Source: Roseobacter fucihabitans (GTDB lineage Bacteria > Pseudomonadota > Alphaproteobacteria > Rhodobacterales > Rhodobacteraceae). From it: a stretch of DNA of 64,000 nt. The translations under genes were made by a program, and so were the position numbers. The stretch is taken from assembly GCF_014337925.2 (NCBI RefSeq), contig NZ_CP143423.1:960501-1024500 (forward strand), read 5' to 3'. Under the pieces are notes generated by a model, which saw only the letters and a list, made by a program, of their open reading frames with translations, was not told the origin of the DNA and did not search any database. Of the stretch, positions 43,606-52,455 are shown in pieces; within the stretch, counting starts at the first letter, position 1, and the number at the start of each line of letters is the position of its first letter.

Positions 43606-43648
43606 CACTTAACCCTTTGAAATATTTGATTTCAGGCAGGGGTAAGTG
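43606..43648. terminator. interrupted dyad between rdhA and the convergent amine oxidase gene
   Basis: CACTTAACCC (43606-43615) pairs with GGGGTAAGTG (43639-43648) with small bulges, and within it GAAAT (43619-43623) pairs with ATTTC (43629-43633). It is followed on the plus strand by TGATTTAGATTTTT. Placed between convergent genes, it may serve as terminator for rdhA or in both directions; a protein-binding site is the alternative. Confidence 0.45.
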
Positions 43649-43726
43649 ATTTAGATTTTTCCGAAAGCGCGATAGGGGGAATGTTCCCTCTGAGAGGTGG
43701 ATTGTCAGCCGTGGAGGAGGCATTTG

Positions 43727-44779
43727 TCAGGATACGGTTTCTCTCAGGAGTTGCGTGAGCGTCGTCTGCGCCGCTTCCAGCGCGCCCTCCAGAAAACCAC
43801 CATCGCCCTGCGCAGTTTCCGTGCCCGCAAACAGGATATCATTGCCGCCCCAATCGGAAAGCCCGGCAGGCAGACGGTAGATCGGATGTTGTCGCGGTAG
43901 TTCACGATCCGCGGCCACCGCGGTCATCGGATCATCGGCCCAATCCTTGATCACGAGCGTTTCTGGATCACCCGCCTGTTGCCCGAAAAGCCGTGTCAGC
44001 TGCGCAAGCACGCGGGGGCGCAGGTCGCACCGGTCGCGATCCCCGACAAACCCGAAGAGCGCAGCAGCGCCGGTTGCCTCATCCATTGCATCATGGGTTT
44101 CCGCAAGCGGGCCAATATGGCTGATGGCACCGCCCGACAAGCCGGTGTCCCGCCAAAAGGGCCGCGCATAGGTTGCCACCACTTTGGCATGGCCAGCCAT
44201 CCAGGTGGGGATATCGCCAAGCGCCTGTTTCAACGGCTCTGGCAGAGCGGGTGAAAACGCGATGTGCTGTGCCCAGATGCGCGGTGGCAGCGCCAGCACC
44301 ACACGGCGGGCATGGTGGGTTTGCCCCGCTGTTGTCGTAACCCGCAGCCCCGCGGCACAGCGGGCGATATGGCTGACGTTCCGGTTGAGATGGAGCCGAT
44401 CGCGCGGCAGGGCGCAGCTCAATGCGTCGATCAAAACGCCGCTCCCGCCGCGGATGCGCAGAGCATCCCCCATGGTTGCCAGATCGAGGTCCCTGCGGAT
44501 CATGCCGCTTGCATCCTCAAACACCAGACGGCCCTGTGAGAACTGCGGGTGAGCGCGCAGATCAAGCTCCTGTATGAGGGTCAAAAGACGTTGGTTATGG
44601 GGCCAGATCCATGCCGGTCCCAGGTCGAAGCGCCCTTCGCCGGGGCCGGGGGACTTGCTGAGGATACGCCCGCCCAAGCGATCCCGCGCCTCCAAAAGCG
44701 TGAAGGGTATGGCGTGTGCGCGCAATCCCTTTGCCAGAGCGAGCCCGCTCAGACCGCCACCCACGATGATAATATCCAT
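43727..44779 (-). CDS. FAD-dependent amine oxidase/monoamine oxidase family protein
   Basis: 350-residue flavoprotein: MDIIIVGGGLSGLALAKGLR (dinucleotide loop), LLEARDRLGGRI (ribose Glu and Gly-Arg), and the C-terminal FAD block ILFAGTETAQGDGGFLEGALEAAQTT. No covalent-FAD Cys is obvious. GAGG lies nine bases before ATG 44779; ATG 44794 overlapping the cupin stop is equally possible. It would oxidise an amine or a related substrate; the adjoining cupin gene suggests a shared process. It converges on rdhA. Confidence 0.88.
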   Translation of the reverse strand: MDIIIVGGGLSGLALAKGLRAHAIPFTLLEARDRLGGRILSKSPGPGEGRFDLGPAWIWPHNQRLLTLIQELDLRAHPQFSQGRLVFEDASGMIRRDLDLATMGDALRIRGGSGVLIDALSCALPRDRLHLNRNVSHIARCAAGLRVTTTAGQTHHARRVVLALPPRIWAQHIAFSPALPEPLKQALGDIPTWMAGHAKVVATYARPFWRDTGLSGGAISHIGPLAETHDAMDEATGAAALFGFVGDRDRCDLRPRVLAQLTRLFGQQAGDPETLVIKDWADDPMTAVAADRELPRQHPIYRLPAGLSDWGGNDILFAGTETAQGDGGFLEGALEAAQTTLTQLLRETVS

Positions 44780-44790
44780 CGGATCAGGCC

Positions 44791-45432
44791 TCATGGGGCA
44801 GCGACATGTGTCAGATGCCCAGATTTGATCCAGAGTTTTGCACCCTCTGATCCGGCGCGCGCCTGTGCGCGCGTGCCTGGCGGAAGGCGCAGCCAATCCC
44901 AGGGTCCCAGGGCGTCGCCGCTCTGCGCGAAGCCGCCCTTGATCACAAAGATCTCCATACCACCGACCGCGTCCAGCGCAATCGTCTCTCCCGGTGCCCA
45001 ATGCTCGACCCGCACCTCTTCAAACGCGTCCTGATGCAGGGGCTGAACCGCTGCGACGTCCGATATATCGACCCGGATCTGCTTGCGGTCCTCGGGGTCA
45101 AACTGATGCAATTTCACCAGAATGATGGCCCCCTCCGGTGCCGAGGGCGTGTGGCTGGAGGTTGGCGGGTTGCGCACATATGTGCCGGTCGCAAAGGCCC
45201 CATCTTCATCACAGAAGGTGCCCTCCAGCACCAGATACTCCTCGCCCCCATCATGGGTATGTGGTGAAAACGCACTGTTTGGTGCATAGCGCACGAGGCT
45301 TGTGGCCCGCGCCACCTCCGCGCCGATCCGATCAAGCATCTTGCGATCCACACCAGGCATCGGGGAGGGGACCCATGCGGTGTCGTCGAACCGAACGAGC
45401 ACGCGTTTGGAAAAATCCGCATTGAGTTTCAT
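44791..45432 (-). CDS. two-cupin-domain protein (ChrR-like cupin)
   Basis: 213 residues from ATG 45432 (AAAGGA upstream). First cupin carries the metal motif HTHDGGEEYLVLEG (His, His and Glu) near residue 60-75; the second (about 130-205) includes GETIALDAVGGMEIFVIKGGF but lacks the His pair, so may be structural. The protein resembles the C-terminal cupin part of ChrR anti-sigma factors but has no zinc-binding anti-sigma domain. It might be an oxygenase/isomerase or a sensor. It is coupled to the downstream amine oxidase gene. Confidence 0.82.
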   Translation of the reverse strand: MKLNADFSKRVLVRFDDTAWVPSPMPGVDRKMLDRIGAEVARATSLVRYAPNSAFSPHTHDGGEEYLVLEGTFCDEDGAFATGTYVRNPPTSSHTPSAPEGAIILVKLHQFDPEDRKQIRVDISDVAAVQPLHQDAFEEVRVEHWAPGETIALDAVGGMEIFVIKGGFAQSGDALGPWDWLRLPPGTRAQARAGSEGAKLWIKSGHLTHVAAP

Positions 45433-45512
45433 AGCTGATGTCCTTTGCTGGCCCGGAGGGGCGGGCGTGATCAGTCGTATCTGACAGGACCATGGTATGG
45501 AACGGGCCGGTG

Positions 45513-45545
45513 TTAAAGGGAGGGACCCCTCATCAGGCCCCTCCC
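45513..45545 (-). terminator. terminator-like hairpin after the PCuAC gene
   Basis: On the minus strand, GGGAGGG pairs with CCCTCCC around an inner CCTGATGAGG hairpin, followed by TTTAAC. It begins six bases after the copper-chaperone stop. Confidence 0.6.
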
Positions 45546-45550
45546 TCGCG

Positions 45551-46036
45551 TTAGTTTGAGATCGCGTGACCGGAATGGTCCGTTTTGTTACCATGTGTGC
45601 GTTGCTCGACGCTGAAGAGCACCTCGATGTCCCCGGCTTTTTCAAACGTCAGTGTTGCGGGAATTTTCTCGCCAACTTCAAACGGGTCGCCACCAAGCCC
45701 CATGAACATGACGTGAAACCCACCCGGTTCCAATGCAACGGTCTCACCCGCGGGGATATCGATGGCGTCCACATGCATCATGCGTGCCACGCCGTCTTTT
45801 TCTTCGGTCGTGTGTAACTCTACTTTTGGGAAATCAGCCGTCACGCCGATCAGCCGGTCCGGTGTCTCGCCGGTGTTGGTCACCCTCAGATAGCCGCCAC
45901 CGGTTTGCGCGGTCGCGGCGGTATTAAAGGTCATCGGGTGGTCAATCACCAGCGCGCCGACCTTGAATTCATGGGCATAAGTGGATGTGACAAGGGTGAG
46001 GAGTACAGCGGTTGCTGCAACTGTGAGGTTTTTCAT
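45551..46036 (-). CDS. periplasmic copper chaperone PCuAC (DUF461)
   Basis: 161 residues with a signal peptide (MKNLTVAATAVLLTLVTSTYA) and the PCuAC cupredoxin-like fold. Cu(I) ligands expected from the family appear: ADFPKVELHTTEEKDGVARMMHVDAI (His and Met pair), EPGGFHVMFMGL (HxMxM-like). It delivers Cu(I) to cytochrome oxidase Cu(A). ATG 46036 fits the signal peptide. The DUF2946-like gene is encoded 54 bases upstream in the same direction. Confidence 0.9.
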   Translation of the reverse strand: MKNLTVAATAVLLTLVTSTYAHEFKVGALVIDHPMTFNTAATAQTGGGYLRVTNTGETPDRLIGVTADFPKVELHTTEEKDGVARMMHVDAIDIPAGETVALEPGGFHVMFMGLGGDPFEVGEKIPATLTFEKAGDIEVLFSVEQRTHGNKTDHSGHAISN

Positions 46037-46090
46037 AATTCCATTCCGTGATCTGCGCAAAGAATTGCGCTATTTGCAAAAAACGTTTCG

Positions 46091-46459
46091 TCAGGCCATT
46101 GCGCGAAAGGGCGGTGCCCGGGCGTGTCCTGTGCCCTTGAGTGTTGCAAAACGACCGACATAGGGCGTGGATGAAAAACGGGCGGAACGGGCCGGGGGCA
46201 GGACAAACAGGATGCCGGTGCCGGTTTCTGGTGCCAGGATTGTGCTGCTGATCAGACAGGCTTCGCAGGTCGCATTTAGGTGATGGGGGGGGGCGTTATC
46301 GCCGCAGATTTCTTCGAGCGTGCCACCCAGACTGAGGTAGCTGAGCAATTCCGCAGACTGTGCGTTGCGCTCAAAACGATGTGCGAAACCGGTTGCCGTC
46401 ATTGCGAGGGTCGCAATCAGCATCAGCAGGGTCGTGGCAAGGATCCTTTGGCGGCGCAT
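46091..46459 (-). CDS. DUF2946-like small exported protein
   Basis: 122 residues, N-terminal hydrophobic segment MRRQRILATTLLMLIATLAMTATGFAH, then NATCEACLISS with a CxxC pair and preceding His (PPHHLNAT) that could hold a metal. This arrangement fits the DUF2946 group often found with copper genes. It stands just upstream of the PCuAC gene on the same strand, supporting a copper role. The start at ATG 46459 is chosen to begin at the signal sequence; ribosome site weak. Confidence 0.68.
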   Translation of the reverse strand: MRRQRILATTLLMLIATLAMTATGFAHRFERNAQSAELLSYLSLGGTLEEICGDNAPPHHLNATCEACLISSTILAPETGTGILFVLPPARSARFSSTPYVGRFATLKGTGHARAPPFRAMA

Positions 46460-46613
46460 ACCGATAAGATGTAGGTGCAAGCGCGCGTCGGGTCCAGTGG
46501 GGAAATGCCTCTGAGGGAGCTGTGTCGTAGCTCGAAACCGCAAGCCTTCTGAACCGGCTTGACCTTGCGCGGTCAAGATGACCTGATCCGGGGTGAACAG
46601 GAAAGGGTGGGCA

Positions 46614-48068
46614 ATGACAATCGAAATTCTGGGCGTTGATCCAACCTGTTGTTTCATCGCCGGGCAGTGGCAAAAACCCGCTTTGGCGCAAAGGCTCGCA
46701 TTGCATGACCCGTCGACGGGGGGTTTTCTGTGTGAGATCGCGCGGGGCAGTTGCGAAGACATCGACCGGGCGGTAGAGGCGGCGCAAACCGCAATGTCGG
46801 GCGCTTGGGGGTGCTCTACGGCGCTGGAACGGGGGCGGGTGCTCGCGCGCGCGGGGCAATTGGTGCTGGGCCATATCGATATGCTTGCGACGCTGGAAGC
46901 CCGCGATGTCGGCAAACCGCTGGCACAGGCGCGCGCGGATGTGGTGGCCCTGGCGCGTTACATGGAGTTCTACGCCGGGGCGGTGGATAAGATCCACGGG
47001 GCGACCATCCCCTATCTGGACGGATACACCGTTTATACCCTGCGCGAGCCGCATGGGGTGACGGGGCATATCGTGCCGTGGAATTACCCGATGCAGATCA
47101 TTGGCCGCTCCGTCGGAGCGGCGCTGGCGATGGGCAATGCCGCTGTGTTGAAACCTGCCGAAGAGGCTTGTTTGACGGCGCTGGCCTTTGCCGACCTGAT
47201 GCGGCAGGCGGGTCTGCCCGATGGCGCGTTGAACGTCGTGCCGGGGCTGGGTGCGGAGGCGGGCGCGGCGCTGACGGCCCATCCGGGTGTCGCGCATCTT
47301 TCGTTCACCGGGTCGGTCGATGTCGGCAAACTGGTGCAGCAATCGGCGGCGCAGAACGTGGTGCCGGTGACGCTGGAACTGGGCGGCAAATCCCCGCAGC
47401 TGGTGTTTGAGGATGCGGACCTTGAGGCGGCGCTGCCGTTCTTGGTCAACGCAGGCATTCAGAACGCGGGCCAAACCTGCTCGGCCGCCTCGCGCATCCT
47501 GGTGCAGCGCGGTGTTTACGACCAAGTGGTCGCGCTTATGTCGCAGCGATACCGCGCCTTGACGGTCGGACCGGCAATGAGCGATCCGGACGTCGGGCCG
47601 CTGATTTCAGACCGCCAGAAAGCCGTGGTCGAGGGGTTTTTAAAGGATGGCGATGGATTGGAACGGGTCGCTGCGGCGCATCTCCCATCTGACCTGCCGT
47701 CGAGCGGGGCCTATGTGACGCCGACGCTGTTTGCGGGTGTTGATCCGGGCCATAAGCTGGCGCAGGACGAGGTTTTCGGCCCCGTGCAGGTGGTGATCCC
47801 CTTTGAGAATGAGGCCGAGGCTTTGGCGATTGCCAATGGGACAGCCTATGGGCTGGTGGCCTCTGTCTGGACCCGCGACGGTGCGCGGCAAATGCGTCTG
47901 GCCAAGGCGCTGCGCGCGGGGCAGGTGTTCATCAATAATTACGGCGCGGGGGGCGGGGTTGAACTGCCCTTTGGTGGCACCGGGCTTTCGGGTCATGGCC
48001 GCGAAAAGGGGTTTGAGGCACTTTACGGGTTCTCGGCGCTCAAAACTGTGGCCGCGCGCCACGGCTGA
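46614..48068 (+). CDS. aldehyde dehydrogenase, NAD-dependent (BetB-like)
   Basis: 484-residue ALDH superfamily enzyme. Visible: IVPWNYPMQI (NAD-binding turn), LSFTGSVDVGK, ELGGKSPQLVFEDADL with the general base Glu, NAGQTCSAASRILV with the nucleophile Cys, and EVFGPVQVVIPF. ATG 46614 has AAAGGG upstream, better than GTG 46593. Betaine aldehyde, aminobutyraldehyde and related amino-aldehydes are typical for this branch, but the substrate is not readable. It might take the aldehyde from the nearby amine oxidase. Confidence 0.9.
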   Translation: MTIEILGVDPTCCFIAGQWQKPALAQRLALHDPSTGGFLCEIARGSCEDIDRAVEAAQTAMSGAWGCSTALERGRVLARAGQLVLGHIDMLATLEARDVGKPLAQARADVVALARYMEFYAGAVDKIHGATIPYLDGYTVYTLREPHGVTGHIVPWNYPMQIIGRSVGAALAMGNAAVLKPAEEACLTALAFADLMRQAGLPDGALNVVPGLGAEAGAALTAHPGVAHLSFTGSVDVGKLVQQSAAQNVVPVTLELGGKSPQLVFEDADLEAALPFLVNAGIQNAGQTCSAASRILVQRGVYDQVVALMSQRYRALTVGPAMSDPDVGPLISDRQKAVVEGFLKDGDGLERVAAAHLPSDLPSSGAYVTPTLFAGVDPGHKLAQDEVFGPVQVVIPFENEAEALAIANGTAYGLVASVWTRDGARQMRLAKALRAGQVFINNYGAGGGVELPFGGTGLSGHGREKGFEALYGFSALKTVAARHG

Positions 48069-49004
48069 TCAGGCCCCCCCAAGCAGGATCAGCCAGACCC
48101 AGACGGAAAACACCGACAAGCCGGTCGCGATCAGCACCGAGGAGGCCGCGACCCGTTTGGCGCGCCCGTACATATTGGCAAAGATATAGGTGTTGAACCC
48201 CGGCGCCATCGCGGCCGTCAGCACCCCGGAGCGGAAGAAATCCACCGGTACATTTTGCGCAGAGCCAAAGAGCCAGAACAGCGCCGGGTGAAGCAAAAGT
48301 GTGACGCAACAGACCATGGCAATCACGCGGCTGTCGCCTTCGGGCCTATATTGCACCAACACCCCACCGAGGGCGAAAAGAGCGGCGGGAAGGGCGGCAC
48401 GCGCGATCAGCGTCAAAGCATCATCCACCACATCCGGCACCCATATGCCCGACAGATTGACGATGAACCCCAGGCCGATGGCCAGCACAAGCGCGTTGCG
48501 AAACATCGCGCGCAGGACGGCGCGGATCATGACCATCGGGGATTGCCCGCGGTTGCGGGTGATTTCCATGACCGTGATGCCAAGCCCGTAGCAAAACGGT
48601 GAATGTATCGCAGTGATGGCGAAATTCCCCACCAGCGCATCCGCGCCATAAGCCCGTTCGGTGATGGGTAGGCCGAGCAGGACCGAGTTGGAAAAGAGGC
48701 AACAAAACCCGATGGCGACGCAATCCTCCCAGTCGCGGTTGAACAGGTACCGCGCGCCGATCATGCCGAGCGTAAAGCAGATCGTGGCCGCCATGTAATA
48801 GCTGCCCAGCAGGCCGGGATCAAAGGAGCTGTTAAGGTCGAGTTTGGCGATGGCCTGGAACAACAGGCAGGGGATGGCGAAGTTTTGCGTGAACCGCATG
48901 ACACCGTCGATGCCTTCCACTGGGAAGAGCTTGCGCCAGACCGCGACATAGCCAAAACCGATGACCAGAAAGACCGGGAGGATGACGTCGAGCAGGGTTT
49001 GCAA
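48069..49004 (-). CDS. AEC-family transporter
   Basis: About 311 residues, ten predicted membrane segments; auxin-efflux-carrier type used in bacteria for malate/malonate or other acids. Begins LQTLLDVILPVFLVIGFGYVAVWRKLFP and contains NFAIPCLLFQAIAK (the conserved N-terminal Pro-containing half) and SVLLGLPITERAYG (repeat two). I chose TTG 49004, with AAGG nine bases before; an upstream ATG at 49067 adds an unlikely charged leader. It converges with the aldehyde dehydrogenase gene. Confidence 0.86.
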   Translation of the reverse strand: MQTLLDVILPVFLVIGFGYVAVWRKLFPVEGIDGVMRFTQNFAIPCLLFQAIAKLDLNSSFDPGLLGSYYMAATICFTLGMIGARYLFNRDWEDCVAIGFCCLFSNSVLLGLPITERAYGADALVGNFAITAIHSPFCYGLGITVMEITRNRGQSPMVMIRAVLRAMFRNALVLAIGLGFIVNLSGIWVPDVVDDALTLIARAALPAALFALGGVLVQYRPEGDSRVIAMVCCVTLLLHPALFWLFGSAQNVPVDFFRSGVLTAAMAPGFNTYIFANMYGRAKRVAASSVLIATGLSVFSVWVWLILLGGA

Positions 49005-49074
49005 GGCGGGCGACCTTTTTGCCAGGTATCGGGGGCGGATGCCTCCGGCGGGAGTATTTAGGGCCAAAAGAAGG

Positions 49075-49875
49075 TCAGGGCATCTTGAAGTTGAGGGTCA
49101 TCCCGTCGAAGGCCGGTTCGATATGGGGCGGTGTTTCTGCGCGCAATGTTTCGTAATCAAGATCGATGTGCATATTGGTCAGCACGGCGTGTTTGGGGCG
49201 AACCTTTTCGATCCATTCCAGCGTGCGCGCCAGATGGGCGTGCGTCGGGTGCGGGTCCCGGCGCAGCGCATCCACGATCCAGCAGTCAAGGTTATCAAGC
49301 TGCGGCCAGACCGCATCGGGGACCTGCGCGACATCCGGCAGATAAGCCAGATCGGCGATGCGAAACCCAAGCGCGTTCATGCCGCCATGGGCGACCTCAA
49401 AGGGGGTGAAACGGATGGGGCCGCCCGCGCCCTTGATGGTCACATTTCCGTCAATCAGATTCATGTCCAGAATGGGCGGATAGGTCGAGCCTTCGGCCTG
49501 CACAAAGGCGTAATCGAAACGTTGCATAAGTGCTGCGCGCGTCGGCGCGTCGGCCCAGACGGGCAAGCGCGCGCGCATGTTGAACACGATCATGCGCAGA
49601 TCATCAATGCCATGCACATGATCGGCGTGGCTGTGGGTATAGATGACCGCATCGAGCCGCCCGATATCGGCACTCAGCAGTTGATTGCGCACATCGGGCG
49701 AGGTGTCGATGAGAACCGTCGTGGTGCCATTTGCATCCTTGCGTTCCACCAAAAGGGAACATCGTTGACGCCGGTTTTTGGGGTTTTCCGGATCGCAATC
49801 TCCCCAATGCCCGCCCAAGCGTGGGACCCCGCCCGAGGAACCGCAGCCCAGAATGGTGGCACGTAACTCCGCCAT
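49075..49875 (-). CDS. MBL-fold metallohydrolase
   Basis: 266-residue metallo-beta-lactamase-fold enzyme: ILGCGSSGGVPRLGGHWGDCDPENPKNRR (typical of the PhnP-like/RNase Z-like branch), HSHADHVHGIDDLR (zinc motif HxHxDH) and later His ligands in VLTNMHIDLDY. Its ATG overlaps the tatD stop. Cyclic phosphodiester hydrolysis is plausible for this branch but unproven. Confidence 0.88.
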   Translation of the reverse strand: MAELRATILGCGSSGGVPRLGGHWGDCDPENPKNRRQRCSLLVERKDANGTTTVLIDTSPDVRNQLLSADIGRLDAVIYTHSHADHVHGIDDLRMIVFNMRARLPVWADAPTRAALMQRFDYAFVQAEGSTYPPILDMNLIDGNVTIKGAGGPIRFTPFEVAHGGMNALGFRIADLAYLPDVAQVPDAVWPQLDNLDCWIVDALRRDPHPTHAHLARTLEWIEKVRPKHAVLTNMHIDLDYETLRAETPPHIEPAFDGMTLNFKMP

Positions 49876-50681
49876 CAGGCGGCGGCCTCATATTGGGCAG
49901 CCTTGCAAAAGAGCCGCTCGAAATTGGCCTGTGTCTGGGCGGCAAAAGCCGCGTATTCGATACCAAAAGTCTTAGCTGCCCGGCGTGCGGTATGGGCTGT
50001 ATATGCGGGTTCGTTGCGCTTGCCGCGATAGGGTGGGGGCGCAAGATAGGGCGCATCGGTTTCCACCAATATGCGATCCAACGGTGCGGCGGCAAAGATG
50101 TCGCGCAGATCGGATGATTTCGGGAAGGCCGTGATCCCGGACATCGACAGGTAAAACCCCAGATCGAGAGCGGCGCGCGCCAGTTCCGGCGAGGAGGAAA
50201 AGCAATGCATCACACAGGAGAACGCACCGTTTGCATGTTCTTCGCGCAGGATTCGCACCATATCTTCATCCGCCGCGCGCGCGTGAATGATCAGCGGCAG
50301 GCCGGTTTCACGCGCTGCTGCGATATGGATGCGCAGGGATTGTTTCTGGATATCCGCGCTTTCCGCTGTGTAATGATAGTCCAGTCCGGTTTCGCCGATG
50401 CCGACGAATTTCGGATGCTGCGCCAGGGTGATCAACTCCTCCACGCTTGCCATAGGTTCGCTCGCGGCAGACATCGGGTGTGTCCCAGCGGCGTAAAATA
50501 CCGGCGCATGGGCCTCGGCTATGGCGCGCACGGCGGGCTCGGTTTTCAGCTTGGTGCAGATCGTGACCATCCGCGTCACGCCCGCCTCAACAGCGCGCGC
50601 GACGATATCGCCGTGCTGGCCGTCGAAATCGGGAAAGTCGAGGTGACAATGGCTGTCGGTGATCTGTGGTATGTCGCTCAT
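49875..50681 (-). CDS. TatD-family metal-dependent hydrolase
   Basis: 268 residues: ITDSHCHLDFPDFDGQ (first His pair), FVGIGETGLDYHYTAE (metal Glu and Asp), LPLIIHARAADEDM, MHCFSSSPELARAALD and LVETDAPYLAPPPYRG (last Asp). TatD proteins are 3'-5' exonucleases and D-Tyr-tRNA deacylase-like hydrolases. Gene order tmk-holB-(methionyl-tRNA synthetase)-tatD is common in bacteria; here metG is not between. Confidence 0.92.
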   Translation of the reverse strand: MSDIPQITDSHCHLDFPDFDGQHGDIVARAVEAGVTRMVTICTKLKTEPAVRAIAEAHAPVFYAAGTHPMSAASEPMASVEELITLAQHPKFVGIGETGLDYHYTAESADIQKQSLRIHIAAARETGLPLIIHARAADEDMVRILREEHANGAFSCVMHCFSSSPELARAALDLGFYLSMSGITAFPKSSDLRDIFAAAPLDRILVETDAPYLAPPPYRGKRNEPAYTAHTARRAAKTFGIEYAAFAAQTQANFERLFCKAAQYEAAA

Positions 50682-50713
50682 GCCGGTCCGGTGGTTCAGC
50701 GCCAGGACGGAAA

Positions 50714-51820
50714 TTACCTGCTGGCGGTTTGGCTTATCTTGATCAGGGTATCTAGGACCAGGGCGGCAGGGTCAAGGTTCACCGCGCGCCCGTGCCGCGC
50801 GCGCGCGCCGGTTTCCTGCGCAACCTCTGCCCAGGCGCGCGCCGATGCCTGGTTCGGAGCAAGGCGTTTCAAGATCGCGGTTTCACCCGGTGCGGCCTCG
50901 ATGCCCGGTGCCAGGCCCATGGCACCGGACCGGGCGAGCCGTGACAACAACAGATCAATGAGCTCGAATAGCAAATCGCGTTTCGCCTCACCGCCCCGTG
51001 CCGCCGCAGTTTCGGCCATTTTCAATGCGCTGGCGCGATCAAATTGCGGCAGGTGCTGAACAAGGGCCACAAGGTCGGCATATGTTTTCAACCCATCCAG
51101 CAGAGACAGGCGCATCGCGGCCCCCACCGAGCCGCCCGAAAGCTCCGCCAGGGCCTTTGCTTGGGAGCCCGCCGAAACGCCCGCCTGATCAAAGGCCCGC
51201 GCCATGTCATCTGCTGGCAGCGTATTGAGACGCAGCGTGCGACAACGTGATCGGATTGTGGGCAACAACCCGGAAGGGTGGTGGCTGATCAGCAGCAGCG
51301 TTGCATTTTCGGGCGGCTCTTCGAGCATTTTCAGCAGGGCATTGGCCGCGGGGGCATTCATATCATCGGCGGCATCAATGATGACAACCCGACGACCGCC
51401 ATCCGCGGCAGAGAGTTGGAAAAAACCGGCCAGCGCGCGGATGTCTTCTACGACGATCTGATCGCGCATCCTTTCGGTCTTCGGATTTGGCGTGCGGGTG
51501 ATGGATTTCAACCCCGGTTCGGCCCCCGCGGCGATCCGGTGCGATACGGGGTGATCGGGATCAATAGTGAGCGTTTTGGGCGGCACCGGCGCACCGAAAA
51601 GCCCATCTTCCTCAAGCGGCGGGGTGGCTAGTAAAAAACGCGCGATTGTCCATGCCAGCGTCGCCTTGCCGATGCCGCGCGGGCCGGTCAGCAACCAGGC
51701 ATGGTGCAAGCGCCCGGTGGCAAAGGCTTCCAGAAACGCATGTTGTGCAGCGTCCTGGCCAAAGATTTGCGCTGTGTCGCGCGGATGCGGTGCGCCCTCG
51801 ATCTGATCCGGGGTGCTCAT
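50714..51820 (-). CDS. holB: DNA polymerase III delta-prime subunit
   Basis: Clamp-loader subunit, 368 residues. Starts MSTPDQIEGAPHPRDTAQIFG; Walker A-like GPRGIGKATLAWTIARFLLA, SADGGRRVVIIDAADDMN (Walker B region with NALLKMLEEPPENATLLLISH, the sensor segment) and IRSRCRTLRL with the SRC motif. The zinc-binding cysteines of E. coli delta-prime are absent, as in other alphaproteobacteria. ATGA overlap with the tmk stop. Confidence 0.93.
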   Translation of the reverse strand: MSTPDQIEGAPHPRDTAQIFGQDAAQHAFLEAFATGRLHHAWLLTGPRGIGKATLAWTIARFLLATPPLEEDGLFGAPVPPKTLTIDPDHPVSHRIAAGAEPGLKSITRTPNPKTERMRDQIVVEDIRALAGFFQLSAADGGRRVVIIDAADDMNAPAANALLKMLEEPPENATLLLISHHPSGLLPTIRSRCRTLRLNTLPADDMARAFDQAGVSAGSQAKALAELSGGSVGAAMRLSLLDGLKTYADLVALVQHLPQFDRASALKMAETAAARGGEAKRDLLFELIDLLLSRLARSGAMGLAPGIEAAPGETAILKRLAPNQASARAWAEVAQETGARARHGRAVNLDPAALVLDTLIKISQTASR

Positions 51821-52455
51821 GCCAATTCGGCCTCCACCAGGGCGGCAATGTCGGCGGCCACGGCGTCCATGTCGCGTGCGCCGTCCACAAGGCGAAAGCG
51901 GGCGCTGAATTCCTCTGCGAGGTCCAGAAAGCCCTGACGCATGGCGCGTTGAAGATCCTCGCCAAAAGCCTCAAAACGTTCATCCGCCGTCTGGCGCGAC
52001 AAGGCGCGCGACAAGCCCACCGCCGGATCCATGTCGATGAGAATGGTCAGGTCAGGTTCCTGTGCAATCATCAGGGCGTGCAATTGATCCACCACGGCGC
52101 GCAGATCGCCGCGCGACAGCCCCTGATACATGCGCGTGCTATCGGCAAAGCGGTCACACAGGACGATTTTTCCCGCAGCCAACGCGGGCAGGATGGTGCG
52201 TTCCAGATGGTCGCGCCGCGCGGCGGTAAAGAGCAGGATTTCGGTCTCAGCCGACCACCGGTCCGGCGCGCCCTGCAACACAAGGGCGCGAATTTCTTCG
52301 GCGCCGGGCGAGCCACCGGGTTCGCGCGTTACGATAACCTCTTGCCCATGGGCGCGCAGATGTTCGGCCAACCGCTTGATTTGGGTGGACTTGCCCGACC
52401 CATCAATGCCCTCGAAGGTAATAAAGCGACCCTGCGCGGGCGGTACTGTGCTCAC
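51817..52455 (-). CDS. tmk: thymidylate kinase
   Basis: 212 residues. P-loop FEGIDGSGKSTQIKRLAEHL, DRFADSTRMYQG (the DRY/H-xx-S motif that binds dTMP) and a lid region following ADERFEAFG. Phosphorylates dTMP to dTDP. Overlaps both neighbours by four bases (dac stop and holB start), a typical coupled set. Confidence 0.95.
   Translation of the reverse strand: MSTVPPAQGRFITFEGIDGSGKSTQIKRLAEHLRAHGQEVIVTREPGGSPGAEEIRALVLQGAPDRWSAETEILLFTAARRDHLERTILPALAAGKIVLCDRFADSTRMYQGLSRGDLRAVVDQLHALMIAQEPDLTILIDMDPAVGLSRALSRQTADERFEAFGEDLQRAMRQGFLDLAEEFSARFRLVDGARDMDAVAADIAALVEAELA

Noticed and set aside
46651-46680. Another right arm (CGCCGGGCAGTGG) of the hairpin family in the aldehyde dehydrogenase gene
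   Set aside because: The sequence encodes the normal FIAGQW motif of the enzyme and there is no palindromic core or CTCTC arm beside it.
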